Assembly: GCA_022763485.1 (NCBI GenBank)
Contig: JALEGX010000075.1
Location: 1-52,292 of the forward strand
Origin: Paracoccaceae bacterium
GTDB lineage: Bacteria; Pseudomonadota; Alphaproteobacteria; Rhodobacterales; Rhodobacteraceae
DNA length: 52,292 nucleotides
Reading direction: 5' to 3'
Positions 7,634 through 16,185 of the stretch are shown here, piece after piece. The position numbers were made by a program, and so were the translations under genes. Each line of letters starts with the position of its first letter. Within the stretch, counting starts at the first letter, position 1. Under the pieces are notes generated by a model, which saw only the letters and a program-made list of their open reading frames with translations, was not told the DNA's origin and made no database searches.

Positions 7634-8395
7634 TTAGCCGCGCTCGTCCGATCCCATGCGCCGTTCCAGCCAGCGCACACCGGCGCTGATGATCAGCACC
7701 AGGATCAGGTATTCGAGGATCAGCAATGAATAGATTTCCAGCGGGCGGTATTCCGTCACCACCAATTCGTTGGCGCGCCGTGTCAGCTCCTGCATGCCGA
7801 TGACGCTGGCGAAGGCGCTCATCTTCACGATGTAGATGAACTGGTTGGCCAGCGGCGGCAGGATGCGCCGGATCGCCTGCGGCAGGATCACATAGCGCAT
7901 GGTCTGGATATAGTTCAGGCCAATGGTCTGCGCGGCTTCGGTCTGCCCTTTGGCAATCGACTGGATGCCCGCGCGATAAATCTCGGCGGTGAAAGCGCTG
8001 TCCGACAGGGCCAGCGTGATGATGGCACCCCAGAAGGGATCAATCGGGATATCCAGCCCCATTTCGCGAAAAATGATCGGTAAGCCGTAGAAGACCCAGA
8101 ACAGCATCGGCAGCAGGGGAATTGAGCGGATAAGCTCCACATAGACCCGATTGACCAGCCGCCACCACCGGTTCTGCGCCAGCCCCGGCAGGGCCACGAT
8201 CAAGCCCAGGACAATCGAGATCACGGCCGCGATCACCGAAATCAGGATCGTGTCCCCCATCCCGGAGATCAGGAATTTGACGTTGATCCAACCAGAGGCC
8301 GTCATCGGGTTGATCACGTACCAGCCCCATGTCGATGAGCTGGAGCAGCCCGCCAACAGCAGAAGCGGCGCCATCAGAACAAGAAACTTCTTCAT
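7634..8395 (-). CDS. Polar amino-acid ABC importer permease with lipobox-like N-terminus
   Basis: The 253-residue permease belongs to the His/Glu/Gln/Arg (HisM/GlnP) family. It has the EAA loop (AIRRILPPLANQFIYIVK) and about five membrane spans. It starts MKKFLVLMAPLLLLAGC, which reads as a lipoprotein signal with lipobox LAGC before the usual permease N-terminus. ATG 8395 is preferred over 8413 because AGAAGGGG lies about 7 bases upstream. It follows the ATPase gene closely and, with the SBP at 9289, forms a periplasmic-binding-protein importer. A second permease gene is absent, so it probably works as a homodimer. Confidence 0.88.
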   Translation of the reverse strand: MKKFLVLMAPLLLLAGCSSSSTWGWYVINPMTASGWINVKFLISGMGDTILISVIAAVISIVLGLIVALPGLAQNRWWRLVNRVYVELIRSIPLLPMLFWVFYGLPIIFREMGLDIPIDPFWGAIITLALSDSAFTAEIYRAGIQSIAKGQTEAAQTIGLNYIQTMRYVILPQAIRRILPPLANQFIYIVKMSAFASVIGMQELTRRANELVVTEYRPLEIYSLLILEYLILVLIISAGVRWLERRMGSDERG

Positions 8396-8409
8396 CGTTG
8401 TGCCCCTTC

Positions 8410-9150
8410 TCAATGCTCAAGGATCTGGCTGAGGAATTGCTGGCAACGCGGCGATCTGGGAGACCCAAAGAAGGCCTCGGGCGTGCCCTGCTCCACGATT
8501 TCACCGGCGTCCATGAAGATCATGTTGTCCGCGACCTTGCGGGCAAACCCCATCTCGTGGGTCACGACAACCATGGTCATGCCCTCCTGCGCCAGTTCCA
8601 CCATCACGTCCAACACCTCTGAAATCATCTCGGGATCCAGGGCCGAGGTCGGCTCGTCAAACAACAGCACCTTGGGTTCCATGCACAGAGACCGCGCAAT
8701 CGCCACGCGCTGTTGCTGCCCGCCAGACAGTTGTCCGGGCCGCTTCTTTGCCTGATCGGGGATGTGCACCCGCTCCAGATAATGCATGGCCTTCGCTTCG
8801 GCCTCGGACCGGGACATGCCGCGGGCCTTGATGGGGCCCAGCGTCAGGTTTTCCAGAACCGTCAGATGCGGAAACAGGTTGAATTGCTGAAACACCATAC
8901 CCACGTCCGACCGGATCGCCGCCACGGACCTGGGATCATTGGTCAGTTCGATCCCATCCACTCGGATCGTGCCCTTCTGGTGCTCTTCCAGCCGGTTGAT
9001 ACAGCGCACCACCGTGGACTTTCCCGACCCCGAAGGCCCGCAGATCACGACCTTTTCACCGGTCTTGATGGATAGGTTGATGTCTTTCAGGACATGGAAG
9101 GTGCCATACCACTTGTTGACATCCACGAGTTCGATTGCCGTTTCGCTCAC
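8410..9150 (-). CDS. Polar amino-acid ABC importer ATP-binding protein (GlnQ/HisP-like)
   Basis: The 246-residue ABC ATPase has Walker [10 protein letters not shown]-loop [10 protein letters not shown], signature LSGGQQQR, Walker [14 protein letters not shown] and the H-loop VVTHEM. It energises the importer formed with the permease at 7634 and the binding protein at 9289. It is the first gene of the leftward operon ATPase-permease-CMD-Rieske and is divergent from the binding-protein gene, with 138 bases of shared promoter DNA. Confidence 0.93.
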   Translation of the reverse strand: MSETAIELVDVNKWYGTFHVLKDINLSIKTGEKVVICGPSGSGKSTVVRCINRLEEHQKGTIRVDGIELTNDPRSVAAIRSDVGMVFQQFNLFPHLTVLENLTLGPIKARGMSRSEAEAKAMHYLERVHIPDQAKKRPGQLSGGQQQRVAIARSLCMEPKVLLFDEPTSALDPEMISEVLDVMVELAQEGMTMVVVTHEMGFARKVADNMIFMDAGEIVEQGTPEAFFGSPRSPRCQQFLSQILEH

Positions 9151-9203
9151 TGGCTAGGCTCCCCTGGCACGTTTTTTCTTGTCATGAAATTTTTTTCTTG
9201 AGG

Positions 9204-9225
9204 TTAACGTCGCTCTTGGCGTTAA
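9204..9225. promoter_or_regulatory. Inverted repeat TTAACG-N10-CGTTAA in the importer promoter
   Basis: TTAACG (9204-9209) and CGTTAA (9220-9225) form a perfect 6-bp inverted repeat between the divergent ATPase and binding-protein genes. The left half with its spacer (TAACGTCGCTC) resembles TAACGTATCGCTCC near 10714-10727, upstream of the XRE-cupin gene. That suggests a shared operator for this regulator. Confidence 0.4.
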
Positions 9226-9288
9226 ATCAAGTATCAAAAATGCTGCTATATAGAAGACAATCAAAGCACCACCAACGGGAGAGACATA

Positions 9289-10059
9289 ATGAGACGCGCA
9301 TTCAAGGTCGCCGCCGCGGCCGCCATCAGCCTTGCCCTTGCAGGGGTCGCCAACGCCCAATCCGCACTGAATGAAATTCTGGACGGCGGTGTGCTGAAGG
9401 TCGGCACCACCGGCGACTGGAACCCGATGACCCTGCGCGATCCGGCGACCAACAGCTACAAGGGATTTGACATCGACATCATGACCGAGCTGGCCAAGGA
9501 TCTGGGCGTCGAGGTCGAATTCGTCCCGACCGACTGGAAAACGCTGGTCAATGGCGTGGTCGCAGGCAAATACCACATGACCGGCTCGGCTTCGATCTCA
9601 CCTCCGCGCATGAAAGTTGCGGGTTTCTCCGAAAGCTACATCTCCGTCGAACTCTACCCCTTTACCACCAAGGACAAGGCAGATCGCTTTGACGGCTACG
9701 ACTCGATCAACCAGCCGGACGTGAAGGTTGCAACCACGCTGGGCACCACCTTTGAAAAGCGCGTGCGCGAATGGTTCCCGAATGCCGATATCAAGGTGGT
9801 TGAGGCCCCGGCCCGCGGGTTCCAGGAAGTGCTGGCCGGGCGCGCGGATGTCTTCATCACGTCGAACATCGAAGGGTCCACACTGGAAGCGAAGTTCCCC
9901 GTAACGCGTGTCAGCGGCACCGGCCCGCGCTCGCCATCGCCCATCGCGATGCTGCTGCCCCAATCCGATCAGGTCTGGATCAACTACGTGAACAACTGGG
10001 TCAAAGTGAAAAAGGCCCAGGGCTTCTTTGAAGCAAACAAGGCGAAATGGGGGCTGTAA
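9289..10059 (+). CDS. Periplasmic substrate-binding protein of a polar amino-acid-type ABC importer
   Basis: The 256-residue protein has a Sec signal (MRRAFKVAAAAAISLALAGVANAQ) and the SBP family-3 fold with LKVGTTGDWNPMTLRD and YKGFDIDIMTELAKDLG. These are typical of binding proteins for polar amino acids, and relatives bind opines, cyclohexadienyl compounds or other small carboxylates. GGGAGAGACATA before ATG gives a good ribosome site. It is divergent from its ATPase and ends at a strong intrinsic terminator. Given the oxygenase and hydrolase neighbours, the ligand may be a nitrogen-containing aromatic or amide rather than a plain amino acid. Confidence 0.9.
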   Translation: MRRAFKVAAAAAISLALAGVANAQSALNEILDGGVLKVGTTGDWNPMTLRDPATNSYKGFDIDIMTELAKDLGVEVEFVPTDWKTLVNGVVAGKYHMTGSASISPPRMKVAGFSESYISVELYPFTTKDKADRFDGYDSINQPDVKVATTLGTTFEKRVREWFPNADIKVVEAPARGFQEVLAGRADVFITSNIEGSTLEAKFPVTRVSGTGPRSPSPIAMLLPQSDQVWINYVNNWVKVKKAQGFFEANKAKWGL

Positions 10060-10080
10060 CCCCGCCCGCTCACGGCGCCG

Positions 10081-10109
10081 GCCCGTCCCTTGTTGGGGCG
10101 GGCTTTTTT
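10081..10109 (+). terminator. Rho-independent terminator after the binding-protein gene
   Basis: GCCCGTCCC (10081-10089) pairs with GGGGCGGGC (10095-10103), a 9-bp GC-rich stem with one G-U pair and a 5-base loop, followed by six T (10104-10109). The T-run touches the end of the convergent XRE-cupin gene. Confidence 0.9.
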
Positions 10110-10708
10110 CAGGTCACCGCCTTGGCCACCAAGGTGATGAAACTGACCTTTTCGCTCTTCAGCTCCACCGCCCCATGCGCGGTACTGGCGTCATAGCTCA
10201 GGCTGTCGCCGGGACGCATGTGATACACGCCTTCACCACAGCGATAGATCATCTCGCCATGGGTCACATGCACGAACTCGATCCCCTCATGCTGATAGAG
10301 CGGCCGCGGCGACAAGGGCCCTTCGAGGGTCACATTGAAGGTCTCGAAATTCACATGGCCGGACTCGGCCCGCCCGATCAGCTTGTAGATATGACCAAAG
10401 CCACTGCCCAGCCTCTGCACCGTCATCCCTTCGCCTGCTGCGACAAAGGACACATCCGTGCGCTCTACCGTTCCAGCAAAGAAATTGATCAGCGGCACGC
10501 CAGTGGCCTGCGCCAATGCCTCCAGCGAGCTGAGCGAGGCCGAGACCTGACCGCGTTCGATTTTGGAAATCATCGCAGGGGACACTTTGGCCTTGGCCGA
10601 CAGCTCCGCCAAGGTCAGCCCCGCCAATATGCGATGGGCCTTGACGGCCGCTCCGATCAAATGATCCAGCGGGGGTTTTTCGACTTCGACGGGCGATGAA
10701 TCTTCCAT
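10109..10708 (-). CDS. XRE-cupin transcriptional regulator
   Basis: The 199-residue regulator has an N-terminal XRE helix-turn-helix (about residues 15-70, LTLAELSAKAKVSPAMISKIERGQ) and a C-terminal cupin sensor (about 115-190, with YQHEGIEFVHVTHGEM and MRPGDSLSYDASTAHG). This family (PuuR/SutR-like) usually controls adjacent amino-acid, polyamine or aromatic catabolic genes by binding a small effector in the cupin. The open frame extends to 10801, but ATG 10708 starts the likely protein and leaves a promoter gap to the divergent creatininase-family gene. It probably regulates the importer and the hydrolase. Confidence 0.85.
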   Translation of the reverse strand: MEDSSPVEVEKPPLDHLIGAAVKAHRILAGLTLAELSAKAKVSPAMISKIERGQVSASLSSLEALAQATGVPLINFFAGTVERTDVSFVAAGEGMTVQRLGSGFGHIYKLIGRAESGHVNFETFNVTLEGPLSPRPLYQHEGIEFVHVTHGEMIYRCGEGVYHMRPGDSLSYDASTAHGAVELKSEKVSFITLVAKAVT

Positions 10709-10786
10709 CCCAGTAACGTATCGCTCCAAATCCAAAAGAGGAAGCGATGCACGGATCAGCCCCTTCAAAAACTGCAAGGAACGCGA

Positions 10787-11551
10787 ATGAAACTCGAACA
10801 CATGACATGGCAGGAGGTGGACAGCCGCATCCGGCGCGGGGCCGCGATCCTTCTGCCCGTCGGGTCAACCGAACAGCATGGGCCGATGGGGCGCATCGGA
10901 ACGGATACGATTTGTGCCGATGCGGTGGCGCAGACGGCAGCCCAGCAATGTAACGCAATCGTCGCCCCGGCGCTGGCCTATACGCCCGCTCCGTTCAACA
11001 CCGCCTTTCCGGGCACCGTATCCGTGTCCCCTGCCGTGTTCACAGCCTACGCGCGCGAGGTCATCTGCGGTCTGCTGGATCAGGGTTTTCTGGGGGTTTT
11101 CGTGGTCAACGGGCATGGGGCCAACGTCGATCCCCTGCAATCCATCGCGGCGGAGCTGAGCTTGACCCGCCTGCACATTCGCAGCTGGTGGGAACCGGAG
11201 GCCGCGAATACCCTGCGAAAATCGCTCTATGGCGATTGGGAAGGTATGCACGCCACCCCATCGGAGATTGCCATCACCCAATCCCTGCTGGGGGTGCTGC
11301 CCGCGAATGAGGCGAGCGACCCGCCACAGAAGCTGTCGCCGGACTACCTGCGTGACCATGCCGGGGATCGTCACGGCCTGCCGGACGAACATCGCGCAAT
11401 GTTTCCCGATGGCCGGGTCGGTTCCCATTCTGCCCTGGCTACGCCTGAAGATGGTGATCGGATTCTGCGCGCTTCGGCGCAGGCCATTGCGGCTGAGTTT
11501 GCTGACTTCGAGCAAGGCCTTCGGCAGGCGGAACAGCGCCGGGACAACTGA
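10787..11551 (+). CDS. Creatininase-family amidohydrolase
   Basis: The 254-residue protein has the creatininase signature PVGSTEQHGPM (E29, H31 as metal ligands), D40 in GTD, and VVNGHGAN with the second metal-site histidine. Family members are hexameric Zn/Mn enzymes that open cyclic amides (creatinine) or remove formyl groups (MftE and ArfB relatives). Classical creatininases have His after GP where this one has Met34, so creatinine itself is not assured. A divergent promoter is shared with the XRE-cupin gene. GGAACGCGA precedes the ATG. It is probably the hydrolytic step of the nearby import/oxygenation pathway. Confidence 0.85.
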   Translation: MKLEHMTWQEVDSRIRRGAAILLPVGSTEQHGPMGRIGTDTICADAVAQTAAQQCNAIVAPALAYTPAPFNTAFPGTVSVSPAVFTAYAREVICGLLDQGFLGVFVVNGHGANVDPLQSIAAELSLTRLHIRSWWEPEAANTLRKSLYGDWEGMHATPSEIAITQSLLGVLPANEASDPPQKLSPDYLRDHAGDRHGLPDEHRAMFPDGRVGSHSALATPEDGDRILRASAQAIAAEFADFEQGLRQAEQRRDN

Positions 11552-11670
11552 AAACGACCGTGCCTTCGGTCACCCGTTTGCGCGACGGGCCGCATCAGAG
11601 CACTGGCGGTACGGCAGGACATATGCCGTGCCAGATTTCCCCCGCACCGGATTGTTGCTACTCAACAGGA

Positions 11671-12582
11671 ATGAGGGAAAGCGTCACGATCCAGCTGCTT
11701 GATTATCCGGGTTCTCAGATATCCGCGATCTGGGGTGTCCGGGATCTGCTGGATCATGCAAACAGTCACGTGGACGCCTCGGGTCAGGCCCTGTTTCAGG
11801 TTGAGCTTGCCGCCGCGCCACAAGGGACGCCCGGCGTCGTTCTTCTGCCCCCTGCCCTGTCGCTGGATCCGCCACCACTTCCGCCCGGTTGGCAGGCCCA
11901 CCTTTGCAGCCAGCACGCGGCAGGAACCGTGATGACCTCTGTCTGTTCAGGGGCCTTCCTGTTGGCCGAAGCGGGGTTGCTGGAAGGGCGACGGGTCACA
12001 ACCCATTGGCGCCACGCCACGACCTTTCGCCAGAAATACCCCGGCTCGGTCATCGACACCGACAGGTTGCTGGTCGATCTGGGTGACATCATCACCGCCG
12101 GGGGCGTGATGGCCTGGACGGATCTGACCCTGCACATGATCCAGCGGTTTGGTGGCAGAAAGCTGATGCTGGACGTTGCCCGGATGTTCGTTCTGGATCC
12201 TCCAGAACGTGAACAAAGCCACTACGCCACTTTCCTGCCCAACATGTCACACGCGGACGCGCAGATCGCGGCGGTACAGGACTTGCTGCGGAACACGCCC
12301 GGCGCGGATCACTCGATTGCGTCCCTTGCCCAACACGCGGGACTGTCCGAACGCAGCTTCCTGCGTCGTTTCAAACAGGCCACGGGACTGACGCCCGTGA
12401 CCTACCTGCAGTCTTTGCGGGTCGAAGCGGCCCGGTCCCGTCTGGAGCTGACCCGTGACAGCTTCGAACGGATCAGCTGGGATGTCGGCTATGGCGACAC
12501 CACGGCGTTTCGGCGGATCTTTCAGCGGATTGTCGGGTTGACCCCGTCCGAATACCGACGCCGGTTTGGACCGGGGGGATGA
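11671..12582 (+). CDS. GlxA-type AraC-family regulator with DJ-1/PfpI domain
   Basis: The 303-residue protein has an N-terminal class-I glutamine-amidotransferase-like (DJ-1/PfpI) domain with the nucleophile-elbow segment VCSGAFLLAEAG. It also has a C-terminal AraC/XylS double helix-turn-helix (SIASLAQHAGLSERSFLRRFKQ, RISWDVGYGDTTAFRRIF). GlxA-like regulators often control quaternary-amine or arginine catabolism in proteobacteria. The frame is open from 11560. ATG 11671 begins the conserved domain, and ATG 11623 has an equally plausible ribosome site, so the start is uncertain by 16 codons. It could regulate the island or be independent. Confidence 0.87.
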   Translation: MRESVTIQLLDYPGSQISAIWGVRDLLDHANSHVDASGQALFQVELAAAPQGTPGVVLLPPALSLDPPPLPPGWQAHLCSQHAAGTVMTSVCSGAFLLAEAGLLEGRRVTTHWRHATTFRQKYPGSVIDTDRLLVDLGDIITAGGVMAWTDLTLHMIQRFGGRKLMLDVARMFVLDPPEREQSHYATFLPNMSHADAQIAAVQDLLRNTPGADHSIASLAQHAGLSERSFLRRFKQATGLTPVTYLQSLRVEAARSRLELTRDSFERISWDVGYGDTTAFRRIFQRIVGLTPSEYRRRFGPGG

Positions 12583-12585
12583 GCA

Positions 12586-12975
12586 TCAGGCCTGAGGTCT
12601 GCGCAGATACAGAACCGTCAACACGATCCAGATGCTCGCCAGCATGGCGGTCTGCATCCAATAGGCCCCTGTCGACTGCCCCTCCTTCAGCACCGACGCC
12701 AGTGCGTCCGACAGATTGACAGAGGTCAGACCCAAAACCGTGACGCCCAAGACAGCCAGCGCGATCGGAACGGTTTTGATGTCACGTGACGCGGCAAAGA
12801 AGAGGCCGATATAGCTGACCACGGCGAAGGAAATGATCTTGTCCTGATACGCATAGAAGGGCGTGTCGTAGTAGACGAACAGGATCGGCAATTTCACACC
12901 AAAGAAATGTGCGACAGACATACAGATGAAATAGGCAACACAGGCCAGCAGGCCATAGCGGAGAAGTTTCGGCAT
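12586..12975 (-). CDS. Small four-helix membrane protein of unknown function
   Basis: The protein is 129 residues from ATG 12975 (MPKLLRYGLLACVAYFICMSVAHFFG) with four predicted membrane helices. It has no domain I recognise. The stop is 4 bases from the convergent GlxA-type gene. The open frame continues upstream to 13071, but that extension looks like non-coding sequence. It could be a DoxX-like or DUF-type inner-membrane protein. Function not assigned. Confidence 0.65.
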   Translation of the reverse strand: MPKLLRYGLLACVAYFICMSVAHFFGVKLPILFVYYDTPFYAYQDKIISFAVVSYIGLFFAASRDIKTVPIALAVLGVTVLGLTSVNLSDALASVLKEGQSTGAYWMQTAMLASIWIVLTVLYLRRPQA

Positions 12976-13263
12976 GGTTGGGTCCTTGATTGGGGTCTTT
13001 TGCCAAAAATGAGGAACGCGCCGCCAAAACATCAGAGGCGATATTGCCATCATCGAGGCCAATCCCGCCACTTCCGATCCATTCAGACCCTCGACAAGGA
13101 AATAGACGAGCGCCCTGCCGGATCATCACCTTATGGTCGTTTGTTCCATGTTTTCCTGCCAGAGGTCGCACTGAGAAATGACCCGGCCGACACTCATCAC
13201 TTGGGAAATTAATGTGTTTTGAACGCTGAACTCCGGAGGCATGCCCGCCCCAGAAGGACAAAG

Positions 13264-14046
13264 CTATTGGTTCCGGTTCAGATCCGAGAGCTTTGCCGCT
13301 GCCATCTGGAGGGGCTCAAGGAAGCCGATGATCTGCTCAAGCGAACAACGCATGACGGGGGCATGAACGGACAGCGTCGCCAGAAGCCGGTTCTGGGGAT
13401 CCAGGATTGGAACGGCAATCGCCGCCATTCCGGTCATGAATTCTTCGTTGTCCTGCGTGAACCCTCTCTTCCGCGCCTCGGACAATTCTTTGCGCAGCAC
13501 CTCGGGGTCCGTGATGGTCTGTTCGGTGAGCTTTTCCAGAGGTTTCGCATTCAGGACACCGTTCAGGGTCGTCGACCTGAGCGATGACAGGTACATCTTG
13601 CCGCTTGCGGTACAATGAAACGGGACCTGGGTTCCGATCGGCAACTGGATGCGCAGCGGCCACTTGGTTTCCACCCGGTCCAGATAGGTCATGCCCTCGC
13701 GGTCCGGCGTGGCAAGGTTGATGGTTTCCCCGATTTCCTCGGCCGCGCCTTTCATGATCGCGAGACGCGCAGTCCGAAGGCGTTCGGACGACATCGTATT
13801 GACCGCCATAGCGCGCAGACGGTCCCCCGGACCGTAGGACCGCCCATCCAGATCGCGCTGCAAAAAGCCTTCGGCTTCCGCGGTCTGCAGAAGCCGATGG
13901 ATGGTGGGTTTGGGCAGGCCCATGGACTCGATCAGGTCGGTCGGTCGGACCGCCTCTCCGAGACGCGCAACTTCCTCAAGAAGCACCAATAGACGCAGGT
14001 TGGTCGGGATCTGGGTGTCTTTCGAAGGTGGCGCGTCGTCGGGCAT
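13264..14046 (-). CDS. IclR-family transcriptional regulator
   Basis: The 260-residue protein has an N-terminal winged helix (about 15-75, LVLLEEVARLGEAVRPTD and GLPKPTIHRLLQTAEAEGF) and an IclR effector domain (about 90-250, ending in the MAAIAVPILDPQNRLLATLSVHAP core). It is the last gene of a leftward operon dctP-dctQ-dctM-iclR (14-base gap after dctM). It probably controls that operon and the divergent GMC dehydrogenase through the palindrome at 17445. The effector is likely the imported acid or its breakdown product. Confidence 0.92.
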   Translation of the reverse strand: MPDDAPPSKDTQIPTNLRLLVLLEEVARLGEAVRPTDLIESMGLPKPTIHRLLQTAEAEGFLQRDLDGRSYGPGDRLRAMAVNTMSSERLRTARLAIMKGAAEEIGETINLATPDREGMTYLDRVETKWPLRIQLPIGTQVPFHCTASGKMYLSSLRSTTLNGVLNAKPLEKLTEQTITDPEVLRKELSEARKRGFTQDNEEFMTGMAAIAVPILDPQNRLLATLSVHAPVMRCSLEQIIGFLEPLQMAAAKLSDLNRNQ

Positions 14047-14060
14047 CGCTTCTCATGGTC

Positions 14061-15419
14061 TTATCTGTCGGGCAGCAGCATCAAAGCCAGGTCCGGAACC
14101 AGGGAAACAAGGACCCAGACGCCTATCAGCGCTGCAAGATAAGGTACGGTATAGCGAAGAAGGCGAAAATAGGGAACACCGGTAACACCAGACGCGACAT
14201 AGAGATTCAGCCCATATGGCGGCGTGATGAAGCCGATGGACGCCCCCACAAGGAAGATGACCGAGAAGTGGATCGGATCAATTCCGACAGAGGCCGCGAT
14301 GGGGGCCAGGATCGGGGCCAGAATGATCGTCACCGGCAGGCTTTCCAGCACCATGCCGGAAAAGAAGACGATGACCATCGAGGTGAACAGAACCGCGTGA
14401 TAGCCGCCCATCGAAGTGACGAAATCCCCAATTGTCTGCTGCGCCCCCAGCAGGGACAGGATTTGTTGCATCACCACCGAAATCGCAATCAGCGGAGCAA
14501 GAATACCGGTGATCTGTGCCGAGCGCACGACAATCGACGGGATCTGCGGAACGGTGAAGCCTTCCACCACGAACATCTCGGCAAAGCTCTTGTCGCTGAG
14601 CGGTTTGTCCTTGTCTGAGCCGAGCAGCTTGTTCAGCGGCCAGCTCACCAGGCCAGCGATGACACAGAAGCCGACAGTCACGCCCGCTGCCTCGGTCGGA
14701 GAGAACTTGCCGGTGTAGATGCCCCAGAGCACAAGCCCGATGGCAAAAAAGCCAAGCCAGGCGCCGAACGCGGTCTTGAGGATGCGGTTCAGCTGCAGCG
14801 GGATCAGGTAGCCCCAACCGTTGATGCGGCAGATGATCCAGCAGGCCAATTGCATGCCCATCACCATCAGCGCACCGGGCAGAATACCGGCCACGAACAG
14901 GTCCGAAATCGGCAGGTTCAACAGGAAGCCATAGACGATGAAGATGATCGAGGGCGGGATGATGATCCCGACGGTGCCGCCTGCGGCTGCCGTGGCCGCC
15001 GAGAACCGTTCGTCATAGCCGCCCTTCACCATCTCTGGATGCAGCATCGAGCCGATGGTCGCGGTGGTGGCCGAGTTCGAGCCTGAAATCGCCGCGAAGA
15101 GGCCACAGGCCCCAAGCGAGGCCATGGCCAGCCCGCCGCGCAGCCATCCAAGGCAGGCATAGGCGAAATCAGACAGCCGTCGTGCAATGCCGGACTGGTT
15201 GATCAGGTCGCCGGTCAGGATGAACAGCGGCATGGCCAACAGGGCAAACCCCTTGTTGAACACATTCATCAGCTCTGCCCCGACATTGTCCAGTGTCAGA
15301 CCCAGTACGAAGGAACAGCCAATGACCCAATAGGCGATGACCAGTAGCACAGGCACGCCCAGCATGAAGAAAAACGTAACCCCGATTGAAATCAGAGTGA
15401 CCAGAGTTCCATCGCTCAT
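14061..15419 (-). CDS. dctM: TRAP transporter large membrane subunit (DctM)
   Basis: The 452-residue protein has about 12 membrane helices of the DctM/SiaM family. Landmarks are PLFILTGDLINQSGIARRL, the SGSNSATTATIGSMLHPEM loop, and C-terminal PFLVGASIGFITPPYGLNLYV-like sequence (written here GASIGFITPPYGLNL). It is the ion-coupled channel subunit that takes organic acids delivered by DctP. Its start overlaps the stop of dctQ at 15419, so the two are translationally coupled. Confidence 0.95.
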   Translation of the reverse strand: MSDGTLVTLISIGVTFFFMLGVPVLLVIAYWVIGCSFVLGLTLDNVGAELMNVFNKGFALLAMPLFILTGDLINQSGIARRLSDFAYACLGWLRGGLAMASLGACGLFAAISGSNSATTATIGSMLHPEMVKGGYDERFSAATAAAGGTVGIIIPPSIIFIVYGFLLNLPISDLFVAGILPGALMVMGMQLACWIICRINGWGYLIPLQLNRILKTAFGAWLGFFAIGLVLWGIYTGKFSPTEAAGVTVGFCVIAGLVSWPLNKLLGSDKDKPLSDKSFAEMFVVEGFTVPQIPSIVVRSAQITGILAPLIAISVVMQQILSLLGAQQTIGDFVTSMGGYHAVLFTSMVIVFFSGMVLESLPVTIILAPILAPIAASVGIDPIHFSVIFLVGASIGFITPPYGLNLYVASGVTGVPYFRLLRYTVPYLAALIGVWVLVSLVPDLALMLLPDR

Positions 15420-16087
15420 TACACGTCTCCTCCGATCACCGCCTGTTTGATCATGGGGGCGCCGCTGCGGTAGTTGCGCAGGTCTTCGGAAAGGTTTTCA
15501 AACACCCGTGCGGTCATCAGAACCGCCGACAGCGGAACCGTGATCAGAAACCACCATTGCAGAGTATTATCGGTTCCCAAAACGATCTGGAAATTCGATG
15601 CGGACAGCGCGGTGGCGCGGGTCGTTGTCACCACCATGATCACCGCAAAGATGAACCACAATACCGCATCCAGCGACAGACAGGCGATCTGACCGGTCCT
15701 TGGCATGTTCGTGCGGAATTCGGCAAAGCTCAGATGGGTCCGCAGCCGCACGTTGAAGGCGGCACCAAACCACGCCATGATCATGAACAGCAACGGCGGG
15801 ATCGTCGTCGACCAGGGCTGCTGGTTCGAGAAGATGAACCGGTCGATCACCCCCCAGAAGATGATGAACGCAATCGCCAGATAGCTGTAGACCATGATGG
15901 TGCGTTCCAGATGGCGGTCCAGCCAGGGGACCATTTTGTAGACCCACAAAACCAGCAATCCGCCTATCGCGGTCGCCACTGCTCCAAACACCCAGGCTCC
16001 GTCTGCCTTGAGCGCGTTACGGATCTCCCAGCTGTCCATCGTTGCGAACGCGCTGAGAATGTCCCCGATCTCTGACCAGAGTGCCAT
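15419..16087 (-). CDS. dctQ: TRAP transporter small membrane subunit (DctQ)
   Basis: The 222-residue protein has four membrane helices and the DctQ-like core GVIDRFIFSNQQPW and AWFGAAFNVRLRTHLSFAEF. ATG 16087 is chosen over an upstream in-frame start because GGGAGGAAATA sits directly before it. Overlap with dctM confirms the pair. It carries the elongated N-terminal extension seen in several Rhodobacterales DctQ proteins. Confidence 0.92.
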   Translation of the reverse strand: MALWSEIGDILSAFATMDSWEIRNALKADGAWVFGAVATAIGGLLVLWVYKMVPWLDRHLERTIMVYSYLAIAFIIFWGVIDRFIFSNQQPWSTTIPPLLFMIMAWFGAAFNVRLRTHLSFAEFRTNMPRTGQIACLSLDAVLWFIFAVIMVVTTTRATALSASNFQIVLGTDNTLQWWFLITVPLSAVLMTARVFENLSEDLRNYRSGAPMIKQAVIGGDV

Positions 16088-16185
16088 TATTTCCTCCCTG
16101 ACGTGCAAAGGGCCCAAACAGCCTTTGGCACAATATCGTTGGCCGGCGCGCCACGGCACGCCGGCCCAATCGTCTCAGCCTCTGA

